In this document: piece by piece, positions 15,781 through 24,874 of the stretch | Numbering within the stretch: the first letter of the stretch is position 1 | How the letters are laid out: the number at the start of each line of letters is the position of its first letter | Origin: an uncultured Lachnospiraceae bacterium | Lineage (GTDB): Bacteria; Bacillota; Clostridia; Lachnospirales; Lachnospiraceae | DNA length: 37,686 nt | Direction: 5' to 3' | Assembly: GCA_946414825.1 (NCBI GenBank) | Contig: CAMKQB010000013.1 | Span: forward strand, 1-37,686 | Program-made: the position numbers and the translations under genes | Notes under the pieces: model-generated | Seen by the model: only the letters and a program-made list of their open reading frames with translations | The model's database searches: none | Told to the model about the DNA's origin: nothing

Positions 15781-16875
15781 ATGAAGATACCATTTGTATC
15801 ATTTCGTCCTATGGAAAATGAACTTAATGATGAATTACATGATGCCTTTGAGCGGGTACTAACGTCATCTTGGTATATTGGTGGCAAGGAAGATGCGGCG
15901 TTTGAAGATGCTTTTGCAAGGTTTTGTAATGTGAAATATTGTGTTGGCACTGGAAACGGGCTTGATGCCCTAATGCTGATTCTTAAAGCCTTAAATATTG
16001 GTGAAGGTGATGAGGTAATTGTTCCATCCAATACTTATATTGCAACTGCTTTAGCTGTAACATATGTCGGAGCTACTCCTATTTTTGTAGAACCTGATAT
16101 TAATACCTTTAATATTGATCCTAATAGAATAGATGAAGCTGTAACACCTAGAACTAAGGCTATTATACCAGTTCATCTTTATGGTCAAGCTTGCGATATG
16201 GATTCAATTATGAAAAAGGCTCGACATTACAATTTAAAGGTTGTAGAAGATTGTGCTCAAGCTCATGGAGCAACTTATAAAGGAACTAAGATAGGTACTT
16301 TTGGTGATGCAGCAGCATTTTCTTTTTATCCAGGTAAAAATCTAGGTGCATTAGGTGATGCAGGGGCTGTTGTAACAAATAATGAGGAAATTGCTAAAAA
16401 GGTTCGTGCATTAGGTAATTATGGTTCGGATTACAAATATCACCATATTTATAAGGGTAATAACAGCAGATTGGATGAGTTGCAAGCTGCATTGTTGAGC
16501 GCTAAATTACCTCATCTTGAAAGAATGAATGTTGAGAGAAGACGTATAGCAGATAGATATTTAACTGAAATAAATAATGTAAAGATTATACTCCCAACGG
16601 TTTTTATAGATTCGGTTCCAGTATGGCATGTTTTTGGAATAAGATGTAATGATAGGGATGCTCTTGAAAAGGAATTGAATGATAAAGGAATATCAACAAA
16701 TAAGCATTATCCTATTCCGATACATCTTCAAGAATGTTATAAAGACCTAGGTTTTAAAGAGGGAGATTACCCAATCAGTGAAGAGATAAGTAGGACAGAG
16801 CTTAGTATACCGCTATACTATGGTATGACTGAAGAGGAGATAAGTTATATTATTGCCTCGATAAATTCATTCTGA
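15781..16875 (+). CDS. DegT/DnrJ/EryC1-family sugar aminotransferase
   Basis: A PLP-dependent aminotransferase that, in this family, puts an amino group on a keto sugar nucleotide using glutamate. The PLP lysine lies in [15 protein letters not shown] (Lys near 187), close to FdtB/QdtB enzymes that aminate C3. GTGNGLDAL (about 59-67), [12 protein letters not shown] and [10 protein letters not shown] are further family blocks. I choose the start at 15781, giving 364 residues, because AAGGTG ends four bases before it. An in-frame ATG at 15766 would overlap the preceding gene without a ribosome-binding site. With the upstream cupin this is the classic FdtA-FdtB pair for a 3-amino-3,6-dideoxyhexose. 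No acetyltransferase (FdtC/QdtC) follows. Confidence 0.92.
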   Translation: MKIPFVSFRPMENELNDELHDAFERVLTSSWYIGGKEDAAFEDAFARFCNVKYCVGTGNGLDALMLILKALNIGEGDEVIVPSNTYIATALAVTYVGATPIFVEPDINTFNIDPNRIDEAVTPRTKAIIPVHLYGQACDMDSIMKKARHYNLKVVEDCAQAHGATYKGTKIGTFGDAAAFSFYPGKNLGALGDAGAVVTNNEEIAKKVRALGNYGSDYKYHHIYKGNNSRLDELQAALLSAKLPHLERMNVERRRIADRYLTEINNVKIILPTVFIDSVPVWHVFGIRCNDRDALEKELNDKGISTNKHYPIPIHLQECYKDLGFKEGDYPISEEISRTELSIPLYYGMTEEEISYIIASINSF

Positions 16876-16911
16876 AAAACTAGTTATAAACTATGAGGAT
16901 AATATAGAAAT

Positions 16912-18060
16912 ATGAAAAAAATATCAATTATAGGTTCCACCGGCTCGATAGGAACTCAGGCTCTTGATATAGTCAGAGCAAATGATGACCTGAAGGTTGT
17001 GGCACTTGCATGTGGAAGTAATATAGAACTACTTGAGAAACAGGCTAGGGAATTTAGTCCCGAGCTTGTTTCTGTTATGTCTGAGGAAGCTGCGGAAACA
17101 CTCAGAGTAAAACTTGCTGATACAGGTATTAAGGTTGTTTCAGGAATGAAGGGACTCTGCGAGGTTAGTGCAATAGATTCAGCGGACATGACGCTTACGG
17201 CTGTAGTAGGAATGATAGGAGTAGAACCAACTCTTGCCGCGATAGAGGCAGGAAAGGATATAGCGCTTGCTAATAAGGAGACTCTAGTTACTGCGGGACA
17301 TCTTGTTATGAAAGCAGCAGCAGAAAAGGGTGTAAGGATACTTCCTGTAGATAGTGAGCATAGTGCTATATTCCAGAGTCTTCAGGGAAATCAAAATAAT
17401 AAAATATCAAGAATTCTTCTAACAGCATCTGGTGGACCATTCAGAGGACGCACTAGAGATGAACTGGCGGATGTAACTATAGAACAGGCGCTTAATCATC
17501 CTAACTGGTCCATGGGACCAAAAATTACCATCGATAGTGCTAGTATGGTTAATAAGGGGCTGGAAGTAATAGAAGCGCACTGGTTATTTGATACCGATAT
17601 AGAGGATATAGAGGTTTTGATTCAGCCTCAGAGTATTATTCATTCGGCGGTTGAATATGAGGATGGAGCGGTGATAGCACAGCTTGGAACTCCAGATATG
17701 AAGCTTCCTATTCAGTATGCTTTCTATTATCCTGAGAGAAGATATCTGGCAGGTGAGAGACTAGACTTCACTAAAATTAGTGGAATCATAATAGATAAGC
17801 CTGATTATGAGGCGTTCCTCGGTATACCACTTGCAAAAAAAGCGAGTCAGATAGGTGGTTCTATGCCAACAGTTATGAATGAAGCAAACGAGCATGCAGT
17901 TGCGGCATTCCTTGCTGGCAAGATCAAGTTCCTGGAAATATATGACATGATTGAGTACGCTATGTCACAGCACAAGGTTATTCCGGATGTTGACCTGAAG
18001 GGAATACTTGAAACAAGAGACGAGACAGACGCGCTATTACGTGCAAAATATGGGGTATAA
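16912..18060 (+). CDS. dxr: 1-deoxy-D-xylulose 5-phosphate reductoisomerase
   Basis: Dxr converts DXP to 2-C-methyl-D-erythritol 4-phosphate with NADPH, the first committed step of the MEP isoprenoid pathway. The NADPH-binding GSTGSIG is at residues 8-14. LANKETLVTAG (about 119-129) and PVDSEHSAIFQ (about 144-154) carry metal and substrate ligands, and HPNWSMGPKITIDSA is also conserved. The length of 382 is normal. The ribosome-binding site is weak (GAGGA about 16 bases upstream). It resumes the housekeeping order after the sugar insert and is followed 35 bases later by rseP. Confidence 0.96.
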   Translation: MKKISIIGSTGSIGTQALDIVRANDDLKVVALACGSNIELLEKQAREFSPELVSVMSEEAAETLRVKLADTGIKVVSGMKGLCEVSAIDSADMTLTAVVGMIGVEPTLAAIEAGKDIALANKETLVTAGHLVMKAAAEKGVRILPVDSEHSAIFQSLQGNQNNKISRILLTASGGPFRGRTRDELADVTIEQALNHPNWSMGPKITIDSASMVNKGLEVIEAHWLFDTDIEDIEVLIQPQSIIHSAVEYEDGAVIAQLGTPDMKLPIQYAFYYPERRYLAGERLDFTKISGIIIDKPDYEAFLGIPLAKKASQIGGSMPTVMNEANEHAVAAFLAGKIKFLEIYDMIEYAMSQHKVIPDVDLKGILETRDETDALLRAKYGV

Positions 18061-18095
18061 TACATATACTTACTTAGAATGACGGGATATAAAGA

Positions 18096-19169
18096 ATGGA
18101 TCAACTGATTAATATAATTGCAATAATATTTACCTTCGGAATAATAGTTTTCGTGCATGAGTTCGGGCATTTTATATTTGCAAAGATGAACCACATCAAG
18201 GTTAATGAATTCGCTGTAGGTATGGGCCCTAAGATAGCTAGTTGGGAAAAGAATGAAACACTGTATTCAGTAAGAGGTCTTCCATTTGGTGGTTACTGCC
18301 TCATGGAAGGAATGGCAGAAGCGTCTGATAACAAAAATGGCTACAATAATAAATCAGTTTTGGCTAGACTATCTGTATCTTTTGCAGGACCATTCTTTAA
18401 CTTCGTATTAGCGTTCTTACTTTCAATCATCATTTGTCATTTCTATGCAATAGATGAGCCTGTATTAACCAAAATAATGGATAATAGTGCAGCCTCAGAA
18501 GCAGGTATAGAAGCGGGTGACAAGATAGTAGCTCTTGATGGTAAGAGAATATACAACTACCGTGAGATTACCCTTTATTCTATGGTTACTGATCCAAAGG
18601 ATCCTGTGGAAATCACTTATGAACGTGAAGGTAAGGAATATAACACAACCCTTACTAGAAAGAAAGATGCTGAAACAGGAAACTATTATTTCGGATTTAT
18701 CAGTATGGGCAGACCTTCTAAGGGACTAGCAGATGAACTGAAGTATTCCGTATATGAAGTTAGATTCCAAGTAAAGGCGGTTATATATTCTATCAAAATG
18801 CTTGTTACAGGCAAGGCGTCAAAGGATAGTCTCATGGGACCGGTTGGAATCAGTAGCACCATGAATGACATTATAGAAGAGGCAAAGGAAGAGACTGCGG
18901 ACGAGACAGCATGGACACAGTTCCTGACGGTGTTCCTAAATATTGTCAACTTCGCTGTTCTGCTGAGTGCTAACCTGGGAATCATGAATCTGCTTCCAGT
19001 ACCAGCACTTGATGGTGGCAGGATTCTATTTGTACTTATCGAAGCGATATCAGGTAGACCAGTACCACCAGAAAAGGAAGCTATTGTAAATGCAGTGGGT
19101 GTTATACTGCTTATGTTACTAATGATATTTGTATTCTTCAATGATTTAGGAAACGTAATTAATAAGTAA
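18096..19169 (+). CDS. rseP: Site-2 (RseP/RasP) intramembrane metalloprotease
   Basis: This zinc protease cuts transmembrane segments of anti-sigma factors and signal-peptide remnants within the membrane. The active-site HEFGH is at residues 21-25 in the first transmembrane helix, and the third zinc ligand is in the LDGG motif (PALDGGRI, near 305). A PDZ domain sits between (about 115-180), including EAGIEAGDKIVALDG. The length of 357 is normal. It lies between dxr and ispG as in many Bacillota. Upstream (18071-18083) there is only a weak ribosome-binding site. Confidence 0.95.
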   Translation: MDQLINIIAIIFTFGIIVFVHEFGHFIFAKMNHIKVNEFAVGMGPKIASWEKNETLYSVRGLPFGGYCLMEGMAEASDNKNGYNNKSVLARLSVSFAGPFFNFVLAFLLSIIICHFYAIDEPVLTKIMDNSAASEAGIEAGDKIVALDGKRIYNYREITLYSMVTDPKDPVEITYEREGKEYNTTLTRKKDAETGNYYFGFISMGRPSKGLADELKYSVYEVRFQVKAVIYSIKMLVTGKASKDSLMGPVGISSTMNDIIEEAKEETADETAWTQFLTVFLNIVNFAVLLSANLGIMNLLPVPALDGGRILFVLIEAISGRPVPPEKEAIVNAVGVILLMLLMIFVFFNDLGNVINK

Positions 19170-19175
19170 ACGTAC

Positions 19176-19197
19176 TGTCATCCTGAGCAAAGGATTT
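19176..19197 (+). repeat. Dispersed hairpin repeat, copy 6 (rseP-ispG gap, shortened)
   Basis: TGTCATCCTGAGC begins the copy. ATCCT (19180-19184) pairs with AGGAT (19191-19195), but the inner stem and the second GA are gone, leaving a six-base loop GAGCAA. A TTTTT run follows. It ends 13 bases before the ispG start. It shows that the outer stem survives an internal deletion. Confidence 0.72.
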
Positions 19198-19210
19198 TTA
19201 AGGAGAAATA

Positions 19211-20272
19211 ATGTACAGAGATAATACAAAAAAGATAAAGATAGGCAATGTCGAAATAGGTGGTGGTAATAGAATAGCCATCCAATCAATGACTAATACT
19301 GAAACTTCAGATATAGATGCGACAGTGGAACAGATACTGCGTCTTGAAGAAGCAGGTTGCGATATAGTTAGATGTACAGCAAATACTGAAGCGGCTGCTA
19401 GAGCCTTTGAGAAGCTGAAGGAGAGAACTCATGTTCCGTTAGTGGCAGATATACATTTTCAGTATAAGCTCGCAATTATGGCTATGGAAGCTGGCGCGGA
19501 TAAGATAAGAATTAATCCTGGTAACATTGGTTCTGAGGAGAATCTCAGGGCTGTAGTTGATGTGGCTAAGAGTAGGGATATACCTATAAGAGTAGGTGTA
19601 AATAGTGGATCACTGGAGCAGCAGTTTATCGATAAGTATAACGGCGTTACTGCAGAAGGTATAGTCGAAAGTGCTCTTGACAAGGTAAGGATGATAGAAG
19701 AACAGGACTACGACAATATCGTTATCAGTATCAAGTCTTCAGATGTTCTTATGTCTGTAAAAACACATGAACTTATAGCTGAGAAAACTAAGTATCCGCT
19801 TCATGTAGGTATTACAGAATCAGGTACTCTTTGGAGCGGAAATATCAAGTCGTCAGTTGGACTTGGTATCATACTTAATCAGGGGATAGGAGATACTATC
19901 CGTGTATCTTTGACAGGAGACCCGGTTGAGGAAGTGAAGAGTGCGAAGCTTATACTTAAGACACTTGGACTACGTAATGATGGGATAACACTTGTATCAT
20001 GTCCTACATGTGGCAGAACTCACATAGACCTGATAGGACTGGCAAATCAGACAGAGAAGCTTATAAGCCAGTATAGTAACCTGAATATTAAGGTTGCGGT
20101 TATGGGCTGCGCAGTTAATGGTCCTGGTGAAGCTAGAGAGGCAGACCTCGGAATAGCTGGCGGTGATGGAGTAGGACTTGTATTTAAGAAGGGTGAGATA
20201 CTGAGAAAGGTTCCACAGGAACAACTATTATTAGAACTTAAGAAGGAATTGGATAATTGGGATGAAAACTGA
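19211..20272 (+). CDS. ispG: 4-hydroxy-3-methylbut-2-en-1-yl diphosphate synthase
   Basis: IspG reductively opens methylerythritol cyclodiphosphate to HMBPP, the penultimate step of the MEP pathway, using a [4Fe-4S] cluster and flavodoxin or ferredoxin. The cluster cysteines are visible in SCPTCGRT (about 264 and 267) and GCAVNGPGEA (near 299). The N-terminal TIM barrel has QSMTNTET, RCT and LVADIHF blocks. The length of 353 is normal for the bacterial short form. An AAGGAGA site sits seven bases before the ATG. The end overlaps the polC start by 11 bases. Confidence 0.97.
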   Translation: MYRDNTKKIKIGNVEIGGGNRIAIQSMTNTETSDIDATVEQILRLEEAGCDIVRCTANTEAAARAFEKLKERTHVPLVADIHFQYKLAIMAMEAGADKIRINPGNIGSEENLRAVVDVAKSRDIPIRVGVNSGSLEQQFIDKYNGVTAEGIVESALDKVRMIEEQDYDNIVISIKSSDVLMSVKTHELIAEKTKYPLHVGITESGTLWSGNIKSSVGLGIILNQGIGDTIRVSLTGDPVEEVKSAKLILKTLGLRNDGITLVSCPTCGRTHIDLIGLANQTEKLISQYSNLNIKVAVMGCAVNGPGEAREADLGIAGGDGVGLVFKKGEILRKVPQEQLLLELKKELDNWDEN

Positions 20273-23200
20273 TGGATTTAAAAAATTTAAAGAGGTTTTC
20301 CCTGGAATAGAATTAGATGATGACATAAATGGATATTTTGAAGATGTTGAAGTAACTAGAGTAGAAATGGTCAGCAGTACCACGACTATTTATGTCAGGA
20401 TTCAGTCAAAGCATCTTATAGCAAGACCGAATATCAAGAAGGCGGAAGAAGCACTCCGTCTTTTTGTGTTTGGAGACGAAGCAGGAAATGTAAAAATAGA
20501 GGATAGATATTTGCTGTCGGGTCAGTACAATCTTAAGAACCTGATGCATATCTATGGAGATAGTATCATGGATGAGCTTCGTGATACCAGTGCTATAGAG
20601 CATGCTCTTGTTAAAATGTCTGACATAAAATGTAAGGACAATCTGATAACTATTCAAATGATAGAGGGAAAGCTTTCCAGAGAGAGAAAAGCAGACATAG
20701 AGATATTCTTCAATCACCTTTTTGCAACAAAGTTTGGTATGAATATCAATACCTCGGTGAAGCTTGTAAAGAGGATAGAAGAAGAGGAAGAACCAGAGGA
20801 AGAGGAAGTTACAGTTGAAGGACTTCCAGAGAAAGAGGACAAGTTAAAGGAAGTAGAGAAACAACTTGAGGAAGCATATGATGCTGATTCAAATGAAGTT
20901 TCGATTAATAACAGCATGATGCCTAAGAAGAGCACGGAGGCTCCAAAGAAGAAGGACTACAAGGCCCGTGCTGAAGAGTTTAAGCGTAAGAATTATAACG
21001 ACATGGACTGCTTCTATGGCAAGAATACTGAGGGTGACATAGTGCCTATCAGTTCTATCATAGAGGAACTGCCAGATTATGTTGTAATAAAGGGACAGAT
21101 AACTAGTATTGAGGAAAAGCCTATTAGAAATAATAAGACTATTCTGAAGGTTTATATAACAGATTTTACAGATACTATCGGCTTCAAGCTTTTTATAGCA
21201 AATGACGACCTGGATCCGCTTAAGGATGACCTTAAGGTGGGTAGTTTTGTAATGGTAAAGGGTATACCTATGAAGGATACCTATGCCAAGGAACTTATTC
21301 TAGAGAAGGTGGATGGTGTTAAGAAGATACAGGACACCAGGCCTAAGAGAGAGGATAATGCACCTGTCAAGAGAGTAGAGCTTCATCTTCATACAAAGTT
21401 CAGTGAGATGGATGCTGTTACTCCTGTTGAAGGAGCTGTACAGAGAGCCCTTGACTGGGGACATCCCGCTGTTGCGATAACAGATCATGGAGTAGTTCAT
21501 GGCTTTACTGAGGCGGATCATTATCTGCATAGTAAGGATGCAAAGGGAGACAAGGATAACTTTAAACTCCTATTCGGTGTAGAGGGATACTTCGTAGATG
21601 ATATAAAAACTCTTGTTATGAATAGTCATGGTCAGAGTCTGGATAGTGAATATGTTGTATTCGATATAGAGACAACGGGACTATCCTTTAAGTTCTGTAA
21701 GATTATTGAGATAGGAGCGGTTCGTCTTGACACAGCAGGAAATGTAATAGACAGATTCTCTGAATTTGTTAATCCAGAGGTTCCTATCCCATACCATATA
21801 GAGAAGCTTACATCGATAAATGACAACATGGTTAAGGATGCAGATACTATAGACAAGGTTCTTCCAAGATTCCTTAAGTTCTGCGAAGGTGCCATGCTGG
21901 TCGCTCATAATGCAACATTTGATACTACATTTATCAGAGTTAATGCAAAGAGACTAGGGCTCACATATGATTTCACAGCGCTGGATACAATGACTCTTGC
22001 CTATATATATCTTCCAGAGCTTGGTAGGTATACACTGGACAGACTTACACATTACTTCAATCTGACAAATGCTCATCATCATAGAGCGTGCGATGATGCT
22101 GAGGTTACATCTGAGATATTTGTATGTCTCATGAAGATGATAAATGAATCAGGTGCGAAGACTGTAGATGACCTTAATAAGATGGGTAAGGCGTCATCTG
22201 ATAAGATAAAGAAGGCTAAGTCCTATCACGGTATTATCTTCTTCAAGAATGAGACAGGTAGAACGAATCTATATAGACTGATATCAGAGGCACATCTTAA
22301 CTACTTCAATAGAAGGCCTAGGATACCTATGTCTCTTATTGAGAAATATAGAGAAGGACTTATAGTTGGTTCGGCGTGTTCTTCAGGACTTTTGTATTCT
22401 GCCCTGCTAGATGGTGCAGAGGATGAGGAGATAGAGAGACTTGTTAGGTTCTTTGATTATCTTGAGATACAGCCAGTTGGCAATAACATGTATCTTGTTA
22501 ATGATGAGAAGGAAGATCGTATCAATTCGATTGAAGATCTGCAGGATATAAACAGACAGATAGTTGAACTGGGAGAAAAGTATGATAAGCCTGTAGTTGC
22601 TACAGGTGATGTACATTTCCTGGATCCAGAGGATGCGATATCAAGAGCTATCATTTTGGACAGTGTTCGCATTAGACAGATGAACAAGAATACTAGAGAA
22701 AAGGTTCTGGCAGAAGTAGAAGAAAAGGTGGCACAGGGACTGATAGATCCTCATGCAGATCCTGTAAAGGATGAGATGGAGAAACAGCCTCCGCTATACT
22801 TTAAAACCACAGAAGAGATGCTGGAGGAATTCTCTTATCTGGGTGAGGAGAAAGCATACGAAGTTGTAGTAACTAATACGAATCTAGTTGCTTCCTGGAT
22901 GGAGAAGATGTCACCGGTACGTCCGGACAAGGCACCTCCAAGAATCGAGAATTCAGATCAGATACTTAGGAAAATATGCTATGACAAGATGCATGAGATG
23001 TATGGACCTGAACCTCCTGAAATAGTTAAGAATAGACTTGATAAGGAATTGGATTCCATAATAGGTAACGGATACTCTGTTATGTATATAGTTGCACAGA
23101 AGCTGGTTTGGAAGTCTAATGAGGATGGATATCTGGTTGGTTCCAGAGGTTCGGTTGGTTCTTCATTTGCAGCTACTATGGCAGGTATAACAGAGGTTAA

Positions 23201-24854
23201 TCCTCTTCCTGCACATTATCTATGTCCTAATTGCTTCTATACGGAGTTTGATTCTGAAAGAGTTAAGAAGTATGCAGGTGAATGTGGTTGTGATATGCCG
23301 GATGCAGTATGTCCTAAGTGCGGAACTAAGCTGAAGAAGGAAGGACAGGATATACCATTTGAGACCTTCCTTGGATTTAAGGGTGATAAGGAGCCAGATA
23401 TAGATCTTAATTTCTCTGGTGAGTATCAGGCTAAGGCTCATGCCTTCCTGGGTGAACTCTTTGGAAAGGATCACTCTTTTAAGGCGGGAACAGTAGGTAC
23501 TGTCGCAGAAAAAACTGCAATGGCCTATGCCAGAGATTATTGTAAATATAGAGGTCTAGATAAGAGATGGCAGGAGATGGAGAGACTGTCTAAGGGATGT
23601 ATCGATGTTAAGAGAACAACAGGTCAGCATCCTGGTGGAATCATAGTTACTCCAGATGATGAAGAGATATATAGCTTCACTCCGGTGCAGAGACCAGCTA
23701 ATGATCAGACAGTTGATATAATAACAACACATTTTGATTATCACTCCATTGATCATAACCTTCTGAAGTTTGATATTCTTGGTCACGATGATCCAACTAT
23801 GATTAGACGTTTGGAGGATCTGACAGGAGTAAAGGTTAAGGATATACCATTTGATGATTCTAATGTTATGCAGCTCTTCAAGAGTACAGAACCACTTGGT
23901 ATAACACCGGAGGATATGGGTGGTATACCACTTGGATGCCTGGGTGTGCCAGAGTTTGGAACAGAGTTCGCTATGCAGATGCTTATAGATGCAGATCCTA
24001 AGAGCTTTTCGGACCTTGTTCGTATTGCAGGTCTGTCTCACGGAACTGATGTATGGCTCGGCAATGCTCAGAAACTTATTCAAGAAGGTACATGCGAACT
24101 TTCAAGTGCTATTTGTTGTCGTGATGATATCATGGTTTATCTCCTGAATCAGGGACTTGACTCTGGTGATGCATTTACCATTATGGAACGAGTTCGTAAG
24201 GGACTCGTGGCTAAGGGAAAGTGTAATGAATGGCCTGACTTTAAGAAGACCATGGAGGAACATGGTGTACCGGACTGGTACATATGGAGCTGTGAACAGA
24301 TTAAGTATATGTTCCCTAAGGCTCACGCAGTTGCGTACGTAATGATGTCATGGCGTGTTGCTTACTATAAGCTGTACTATCCACTAGCATACTATGCAGC
24401 TTACTTCAGTATCAGAGCTGATGACTTCTCCTATGAGGTTATGTGTCAGGGCGAGGATCATCTGGATACAGTGCTGGAAGAGTATAAGGCAATGGATAAG
24501 AATGCTCTATCAGCTACAGAGAAAGGACTCCTTAAGGATATGAAGATAGTTAAGGAGATGTATGCTAGAGGTTTTGATTTTATGCCACTGGATATATATA
24601 GAGCTAAGGCTGACCGTTTCCAGATAATTGATGGCAAGATTATGCCAAGCTTTCTCTCTATCGATAAAATGGGAGAGTCTGCAGCTTTCCAGATGGAAAA
24701 GGCAGCACAGGGCGGACGTTTCCTGTCACAGCAGGAACTTAAGGATAGAGCTAAGGTGTCTGGAACAGTTATAGAGAAAATGGAAGAGCTTGGAATACTG
24801 GGTGATATGCCAAAGACCAGTCAGCTGACATTTGATTTTTTGAGTGAGGAATAA
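20262..24854 (+). CDS. polC: DNA polymerase III alpha subunit, PolC type
   Basis: PolC is the main replicative polymerase of low-GC Gram-positives, with built-in 3'-5' proofreading. Domains in order: an N-terminal region with an acidic, poorly conserved stretch (about 165-235); an OB-fold (about 265-355); the first part of the PHP domain with HLHTKFSEMD (near 373); the exonuclease with FDIETTGL (near 465), HNATFDT and HHRACDDA; a zinc site with CPNC, CGC and CPKC (about 987-1023); and the polymerase palm Asp pair in PDIDLNFSGE (near 1045). The 1530-residue length is a little above the common 1430-1460. The start overlaps ispG; an AAGGAA 13 bases upstream is a weak ribosome-binding site. It is normally the end of this operon, and here three unrelated genes follow. 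Confidence 0.98.
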   Translation: MKTDGFKKFKEVFPGIELDDDINGYFEDVEVTRVEMVSSTTTIYVRIQSKHLIARPNIKKAEEALRLFVFGDEAGNVKIEDRYLLSGQYNLKNLMHIYGDSIMDELRDTSAIEHALVKMSDIKCKDNLITIQMIEGKLSRERKADIEIFFNHLFATKFGMNINTSVKLVKRIEEEEEPEEEEVTVEGLPEKEDKLKEVEKQLEEAYDADSNEVSINNSMMPKKSTEAPKKKDYKARAEEFKRKNYNDMDCFYGKNTEGDIVPISSIIEELPDYVVIKGQITSIEEKPIRNNKTILKVYITDFTDTIGFKLFIANDDLDPLKDDLKVGSFVMVKGIPMKDTYAKELILEKVDGVKKIQDTRPKREDNAPVKRVELHLHTKFSEMDAVTPVEGAVQRALDWGHPAVAITDHGVVHGFTEADHYLHSKDAKGDKDNFKLLFGVEGYFVDDIKTLVMNSHGQSLDSEYVVFDIETTGLSFKFCKIIEIGAVRLDTAGNVIDRFSEFVNPEVPIPYHIEKLTSINDNMVKDADTIDKVLPRFLKFCEGAMLVAHNATFDTTFIRVNAKRLGLTYDFTALDTMTLAYIYLPELGRYTLDRLTHYFNLTNAHHHRACDDAEVTSEIFVCLMKMINESGAKTVDDLNKMGKASSDKIKKAKSYHGIIFFKNETGRTNLYRLISEAHLNYFNRRPRIPMSLIEKYREGLIVGSACSSGLLYSALLDGAEDEEIERLVRFFDYLEIQPVGNNMYLVNDEKEDRINSIEDLQDINRQIVELGEKYDKPVVATGDVHFLDPEDAISRAIILDSVRIRQMNKNTREKVLAEVEEKVAQGLIDPHADPVKDEMEKQPPLYFKTTEEMLEEFSYLGEEKAYEVVVTNTNLVASWMEKMSPVRPDKAPPRIENSDQILRKICYDKMHEMYGPEPPEIVKNRLDKELDSIIGNGYSVMYIVAQKLVWKSNEDGYLVGSRGSVGSSFAATMAGITEVNPLPAHYLCPNCFYTEFDSERVKKYAGECGCDMPDAVCPKCGTKLKKEGQDIPFETFLGFKGDKEPDIDLNFSGEYQAKAHAFLGELFGKDHSFKAGTVGTVAEKTAMAYARDYCKYRGLDKRWQEMERLSKGCIDVKRTTGQHPGGIIVTPDDEEIYSFTPVQRPANDQTVDIITTHFDYHSIDHNLLKFDILGHDDPTMIRRLEDLTGVKVKDIPFDDSNVMQLFKSTEPLGITPEDMGGIPLGCLGVPEFGTEFAMQMLIDADPKSFSDLVRIAGLSHGTDVWLGNAQKLIQEGTCELSSAICCRDDIMVYLLNQGLDSGDAFTIMERVRKGLVAKGKCNEWPDFKKTMEEHGVPDWYIWSCEQIKYMFPKAHAVAYVMMSWRVAYYKLYYPLAYYAAYFSIRADDFSYEVMCQGEDHLDTVLEEYKAMDKNALSATEKGLLKDMKIVKEMYARGFDFMPLDIYRAKADRFQIIDGKIMPSFLSIDKMGESAAFQMEKAAQGGRFLSQQELKDRAKVSGTVIEKMEELGILGDMPKTSQLTFDFLSEE

Positions 24855-24874
24855 ACTATTCCGGAGGTGGATAG

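Noticed and set aside
23556-24083. A 175-codon open frame on the minus strand within polC
   Set aside because: It lies opposite the conserved polymerase core, has no family features and no ribosome-binding site.
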